Assembly: GCF_003026365.1 (NCBI RefSeq)
Contig: NZ_PYOM01000001.1
Location: 310,001-374,000 of the forward strand
DNA: 64,000 nt
Reading direction: 5' to 3'
Source: Photobacterium angustum
Lineage (GTDB): Bacteria > Pseudomonadota > Gammaproteobacteria > Enterobacterales > Vibrionaceae
The notes under the pieces are model-generated. The model ran no database searches. It had not been told where the DNA came from and saw only the letters and a list, made by a program, of their open reading frames with translations. Both the position numbers and the translations under genes were made by a program. Below, piece after piece: positions 60,028 through 64,000 of the stretch. Each line of letters begins with the position of its first letter. Position 1 is the stretch's first letter.

Positions 60028-60144
60028 CAATTTTGAAAGTTATTTACTAAGTGTGTGAATTTCTTAATTCGACAATGTTAAGAATGAAAGGAATGAAGCC
60101 GTATCCTTACTAAAAAGTTTTCAATCTTAAGGTAGGAGTTTACT

Positions 60145-62826
60145 ATGCCTGTTACAAATATTACTGAATTAGATGCAATGGTTGCTCGCGTTAAAGCGGC
60201 TCAAAAAGAATTTGCAACTTTCTCTCAAGAGCAAGTGGATAAAATTTTCCGCGCTGCTTCTCTTGCTGCAAATAATGCTCGTATTCCTCTAGCTCAGCAA
60301 GCTGTTGCTGAATCTGGTATGGGTATCATCGAAGACAAGGTTATTAAAAACCACTTCGCATCTGAATTTATCTACAACAAATACAAAGACGAAAAGACAT
60401 GCGGTATCTTGGAAGAGAACGATGAGTTCGGCACCATGACTATTGCTGAGCCTGTAGGTATTATTTGTGGTATCGTTCCAACTACTAACCCAACATCTAC
60501 AGCTATCTTCAAATCTTTAATCTCTCTTAAAACACGTAACGCAATTATTTTCTCGCCTCACCCACGTGCTAAAGACTCGACTAACGCTGCTGCTAAATTA
60601 GTCTTAGATGCTGCTGTTGCTGCAGGTGCACCAAAAGATATTATCGGCTGGATTGATCAACCATCTGTTGAGCTATCTAACGCACTAATGAAGCACGATG
60701 ATATCAATCTTATTCTTGCTACTGGTGGTCCAGGCATGGTTAAAGCGGCTTACTCTTCAGGTAAACCTGCTATCGGTGTTGGTGCGGGTAACGTGCCTGT
60801 TGTTATCGATGAAACGGCTGATATTAAGCGTGCAGTTGCTTCTGTTCTTATGTCAAAAACGTTTGATAACGGTGTTGTTTGTGCTTCAGAGCAAGCTGTA
60901 ATCGTTATGGACGAAGTATATGACGAAGTGAAAGAGCGTTTTGCTTCTCACAATGGTTATGTTTTATCTAAAGATGAAGCTGAAAAAGTTCGTAAAGTTT
61001 TACTAATCAACGGTAACTTAAATGCGGATATCGTTGGCCAGCCAGCAACTAAGATTGCTGAAATGGCGGGTGTTAAAGTTCCTGCTGATACAAAGATTCT
61101 TATCGGTGAAGGTGAGCGAGTTTCATTTGATGATGAATTTGCTCATGAGAAGCTTTCTCCAACATTAGGTATGTTCCGTGCTTCTTCTTTTGAAGATGCA
61201 GTAGATCAAGCAGTAACAATGGTAGAGATTGGTGGTATCGGTCATACATCTGGCCTATACACTAACCAAGATACGAACGCTGACCGTATTAAGTACTTCG
61301 GCGACAAAATGAAAACTGCACGTATTCTTGTAAATATCCCAACAACTCATGGCGGTATCGGTGATCTTTACAACTTTAACGTTGCACCTTCGCTAACTCT
61401 AGGTTGTGGTTCATGGGGTGGTAACTCTATCTCTGAGAACGTAGGTCCTAAACACCTTATCAACAAGAAGACAGTAGCGAAGCGAGCTGAAAATATGTTG
61501 TGGCACAAACTACCTAAATCAATTTACTTCCGTCGTGGTAGCCTTCCAATTGCACTTAGCGATTTAGAAGGTAAGAAGCGTGCGTTCTTAGTAACAGACC
61601 GTTTCCTATTTAATAACGGTTACGCAGATGAAATCGTATCTTTGCTTAAAGCACAAGGTATCGAAGTTCAAACATTCTTTGATGTAGAAGCGGATCCAAC
61701 ACTTTCAGTTGTTGAGAAAGGCGCTGAAGCAATGAAGAGCTTCCAACCTGATGTGATTATTGCACTCGGTGGTGGTTCACCAATGGATGCTGCGAAGATC
61801 ATGTGGGTAATGTACGAGCACCCTGAAACGCACTTCGAAGAACTAGCAATGCGCTTTATGGATATTCGTAAGCGTATTTACAAGTTCCCTAAAATGGGTA
61901 AGAAAGCTGAGCTAGTATGTATTACTACTACATCTGGTACAGGCTCTGAAGTAACACCATTTGCGGTTGTAACTGATGATAAAACAGGTGCTAAGTACCC
62001 ACTAGCAGATTATGAATTAACACCTCACATGGCTATCGTTGATGCGAACCTTGTGATGAATATGCCTAAGTCGCTAACAGCGTTTGGTGGTTACGATGCC
62101 GTAACTCACGCATTAGAAGCTTATGTATCAGTTCTTGCTAACGAATACTCTGATGGTCAAGCACTTCAAGCACTTAGAATGCTAAAAGAGTACCTACCAT
62201 CAAGCTATGCGAATGGTGCTAATGATCCAATCGCACGTGAGAAAGTACACAATGCGGCAACTATCGCTGGTATCGCGTTTGCTAACGCATTCCTAGGTGT
62301 TTGTCACTCAATGGCGCACAAACTAGGTGCAGAGTTCCACGTACCACATGGTCTTGCTAACGCATTGTTGATTTCTAACGTTGTTCGTTACAACGCGAAT
62401 GATAACCCAACAAAGCAAACAGCATTCTCACAGTATGCAAGCCCACAGGCGCGTCGTCGTTATGCTGAAGTTGCTGATCACTTAGGTCTATCACATGCGG
62501 GTGACCGTACAGCACAGAAAATTGAGCGTCTATTAACTTGGTTAGATGAACTGAAAGTGAATCTTCAGATCCCTATGTCAATCCAAGAAGCAGGCGTTGC
62601 AGAAGCTGATTTCCTTGCGAAAGTTGATGAGCTAGCGGTAGAAGCGTTTGATGACCAATGTACTGGTGCAAACCCTCGTTACCCTCTAATCTCTGAGCTT
62701 AAAGATGTACTAATGGCATCTTACTACGGTAAACCTTTCATTGAAGGTGAGGCGTTTGAAGGCACTACAGTGATTAAAAAATCAGAGCCAGCGAAAATCA
62801 CTAAAGGTAAAAAAGCGAAAGCTTAA
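60145..62826 (+). CDS. adhE: Bifunctional acetaldehyde-CoA / alcohol dehydrogenase
   Basis: AdhE, 893 aa (E. coli 891), regenerates NAD+ by reducing acetyl-CoA to acetaldehyde and then ethanol; it forms spirosomes. The N-terminal ALDH domain (1-440) has the catalytic Cys246 in VVCASEQ and NAD site residues. The C-terminal iron-dependent ADH (450-870) has ALGGGSPMDAAK, the metal ligands in GGYDAVTHALEAY and GVCHSMAHKLGAEFHVPHG. Separate transcription unit with an FNR-like promoter and a terminator. Confidence 0.97.
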   Translation: MPVTNITELDAMVARVKAAQKEFATFSQEQVDKIFRAASLAANNARIPLAQQAVAESGMGIIEDKVIKNHFASEFIYNKYKDEKTCGILEENDEFGTMTIAEPVGIICGIVPTTNPTSTAIFKSLISLKTRNAIIFSPHPRAKDSTNAAAKLVLDAAVAAGAPKDIIGWIDQPSVELSNALMKHDDINLILATGGPGMVKAAYSSGKPAIGVGAGNVPVVIDETADIKRAVASVLMSKTFDNGVVCASEQAVIVMDEVYDEVKERFASHNGYVLSKDEAEKVRKVLLINGNLNADIVGQPATKIAEMAGVKVPADTKILIGEGERVSFDDEFAHEKLSPTLGMFRASSFEDAVDQAVTMVEIGGIGHTSGLYTNQDTNADRIKYFGDKMKTARILVNIPTTHGGIGDLYNFNVAPSLTLGCGSWGGNSISENVGPKHLINKKTVAKRAENMLWHKLPKSIYFRRGSLPIALSDLEGKKRAFLVTDRFLFNNGYADEIVSLLKAQGIEVQTFFDVEADPTLSVVEKGAEAMKSFQPDVIIALGGGSPMDAAKIMWVMYEHPETHFEELAMRFMDIRKRIYKFPKMGKKAELVCITTTSGTGSEVTPFAVVTDDKTGAKYPLADYELTPHMAIVDANLVMNMPKSLTAFGGYDAVTHALEAYVSVLANEYSDGQALQALRMLKEYLPSSYANGANDPIAREKVHNAATIAGIAFANAFLGVCHSMAHKLGAEFHVPHGLANALLISNVVRYNANDNPTKQTAFSQYASPQARRRYAEVADHLGLSHAGDRTAQKIERLLTWLDELKVNLQIPMSIQEAGVAEADFLAKVDELAVEAFDDQCTGANPRYPLISELKDVLMASYYGKPFIEGEAFEGTTVIKKSEPAKITKGKKAKA

Positions 62827-62847
62827 TATCGAGCACTGATTGAAAAG

Positions 62848-62876
62848 AAAGCCCGCTAACTTAGCGGGCTTTTTTT
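62848..62876. terminator. Terminator after adhE
   Basis: AAAGCCCGCTAA / TTAGCGGGCTTT stem, then T7. Shared with the convergent SDR gene. Confidence 0.9.
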
Positions 62877-62891
62877 ATATCTTATAGATGC

Positions 62892-63569
62892 TTATATCAA
62901 ACACTCTGCTTCAAGTATCCTGCCATTGAAGGAATCATTTGTAATAATGTATTCTGTGCAACTGACTATCTCTTCTTGTAATCGTGTATGGATCATTGTC
63001 TCATTATCTGAAGTAATTGGAATAATGGCACCCACACGGATATTCAAAGAAGATAATTCTTTAGACCAGCCAAAAGTTAAGCCTTGTATTACTGATTTAC
63101 TAGTATCGGAAAGGTGAGTGTGGTGGCTAGATGGTTGTAGGGCTAAATTAATAATGACCGCTGGTTGTTTGTTGCCTTGCATTATTCTTGCTGCTATTTG
63201 TCCAACGCTAAAAAAAGTTGTTGCGCTGTTACACATGACATCATTGAATTCATTAATTGCATCGGGTTCAAGAATATTAGGCGTATTCGTACATTTGGGC
63301 CATGTGTTGAGTAGGACATTAAAAGTCCCTAGTTGGCGCTGAATATGGGTAAAGACTTGTTTAATAGAATGCGGTTGGGTGTCTTCTAAATGAAAGATGT
63401 TGATATGACTAGAAAATTGAGAGCAAGCATCCTGTGTTGCCTCTAACTTTTTGATGTCATTATCAACGAGAGCAAGTTTCGCCCCTAATGATGCGAAATG
63501 AAGAGCCATGGCTTTACCGATGAGAGTACCTGCCGCAGTGATGACTATTACAGATTGATCAATACGCAT
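62892..63569 (-). CDS. Degenerate short-chain dehydrogenase/reductase
   Basis: 225 aa from the ATG at 63569 (a TTG at 63584 is less likely). The Rossmann fold is visible: VIVITAAGTLIGKAMALHFASLGAKLALVDND in short blocks, with the glycine motif altered (TAAGTLIG). The NNAG block is LLNTWPK. At the active site Lys158 is present in SDTSK but the Tyr four positions earlier is Ser154, so classic SDR catalysis is unlikely. Not recognised beyond the family. Convergent with adhE; a regulatory or binding role is speculative. Confidence 0.75.
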   Translation of the reverse strand: MRIDQSVIVITAAGTLIGKAMALHFASLGAKLALVDNDIKKLEATQDACSQFSSHINIFHLEDTQPHSIKQVFTHIQRQLGTFNVLLNTWPKCTNTPNILEPDAINEFNDVMCNSATTFFSVGQIAARIMQGNKQPAVIINLALQPSSHHTHLSDTSKSVIQGLTFGWSKELSSLNIRVGAIIPITSDNETMIHTRLQEEIVSCTEYIITNDSFNGRILEAECLI

Positions 63570-63584
63570 AGTAGTATCATCCAA

Positions 63585-63749
63585 AAATTATCATATTAAT
63601 ATGGCATTAACTGATCAGACCTAAAGTAGTTAATAACCATATTAGTTAGCGCTTTCACAATAGAATAATTAGATGTGACAATGTTTGATTGCGCTCACAA
63701 AGATACCTATTGCGTATCATTGATGGATTGGCAGATAGTTATATGTACA
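63585..63749. other. Intergenic region
   Basis: AT-rich gap between the SDR gene and the next minus-strand gene; a likely SDR promoter area. I recognise no feature. Confidence 0.35.
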
Positions 63750-64000
63750 TTAAGCAGCGTGATAAAGCTCAGAAGTTCGCTTGGCATGAATAAGCGAAGT
63801 ATATAAGCTTTTTGGTGACGCAGAGATAGGGCGAGGCTCTTCTGGTGGAAGCTTGCGACGTTCGTGTACAGAAAGGTTATGAAAGAGATCTTCTGGTAAT
63901 CCTTTGGTGTTCTCGGCTGGGAATGTTAACGCTGTCGGCTGTAGACCGTGTAGTAAACGGGTACTCGCAATACCTGATTCATGAAAAGCTTTTGCCTGAT
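63750..64000 (-). CDS. 3' end of an unrecognised gene (5' off window)
   Basis: An open minus-strand frame runs from the window edge to TAA at 63750-63752, giving 82 residues plus stop. It reads GIASTRLLHGLQPTALTFP early and ends SLIHAKRTSELYHAA. Codon use looks like its neighbours. There is no membrane helix or Cys motif in the part seen. I do not recognise the family; the tail is polar and Pro/Glu/Arg-rich (RRKLPPEEPRP). Confidence 0.6.
   Translation of the reverse strand, partial: QAKAFHESGIASTRLLHGLQPTALTFPAENTKGLPEDLFHNLSVHERRKLPPEEPRPISASPKSLYTSLIHAKRTSELYHAA

Larger units (their letters stand above)
59439..60144. promoter_or_regulatory. adhE leader region
   Basis: About 700 bp, AT-rich, without a credible gene. 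It holds a CRP-like site (59788-59803), an FNR-like site (59986-59999), a perfect -10 TATAAT (60022-60027) and a leader of about 110 bases ending in a good AAGGTAGGAG before the adhE ATG. No tRNA, sRNA or repeat was recognised. Confidence 0.6.

Overview
The window is ordinary chromosome from a gammaproteobacterium of the Vibrionaceae, most likely a Photobacterium-like species. The inference rests on the moderately AT-rich sequence, the near E. coli-like protein set, E. coli-like neighbourhoods (gltA/sdhCDAB/sucABCD, mepM-znuA/znuCB, argS/yecM, yoaA-tsaB, slp/fadD/rnd, minCDE) and a lysine riboswitch in front of an NhaC-type transporter. The exact species cannot be read from the window. There are no rRNA, tRNA, CRISPR, integrase or intact IS genes, so this reads as core genome rather than an island.

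Layout: 1-11.3 kb is the TCA cluster: gltA (minus, its last few codons lie off the left edge) divergent from sdhCDAB-sucAB-sucCD, closed by a terminator at 11282. 11.3-13.4 kb holds a Tat-exported PhoX-type phosphatase. 13.5-17.7 kb is zinc uptake: znuCB divergent from znuA-mepM across two Zur-like palindromes. 18.0-20.8 kb is ferrous iron uptake (feoABC). 20.8-30.6 kb carries a HIT protein, a DUF924 protein, argS, yecM, purU, yoaA-tsaB, a small Ser-rich unknown, an Slp lipoprotein and an alpha/beta hydrolase. 30.7-37.7 kb carries fadD, rnd, minCDE, a YcgL protein, a lytic transglycosylase and an H-NS family gene. 38.0-40.7 kb holds a lysine riboswitch with its NhaC-family transporter, then tdk.

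40.8-48.2 kb is the complete histidine operon hisGDCBHAFI(E) on the minus strand, led by a 15-residue His leader peptide and an attenuator. 48.4-52.7 kb has ychJ, an EAL-HDOD protein, a TSUP permease, lpxH and ppiB. 52.9-59.4 kb has cysS, then a minus-strand pair made of a multi-pass membrane NTPase with a non-canonical P-loop and an MscS-like channel, a voltage-gated-type K+ channel with a C-terminal zinc ribbon, and a frameshifted MarC-family gene. 59.4-62.9 kb is adhE behind a long leader with CRP-like, FNR-like and TATAAT elements. The right edge holds a degenerate SDR and the 3' end of an unrecognised gene.

Most promising for follow-up: the NTPase-MscS two-gene unit (55.27-57.63 kb), the lysine riboswitch with a start-codon-abutting hairpin that may be its expression platform (38.07-38.33 kb), the marC frameshift, and the His attenuator with only four His codons. 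Several starts were revised from the longest open frame on ribosome-binding-site and homology grounds (sdhC, fadD, purU, hisF, hisB, hisG, minC, the NhaC-type gene, the SDR).
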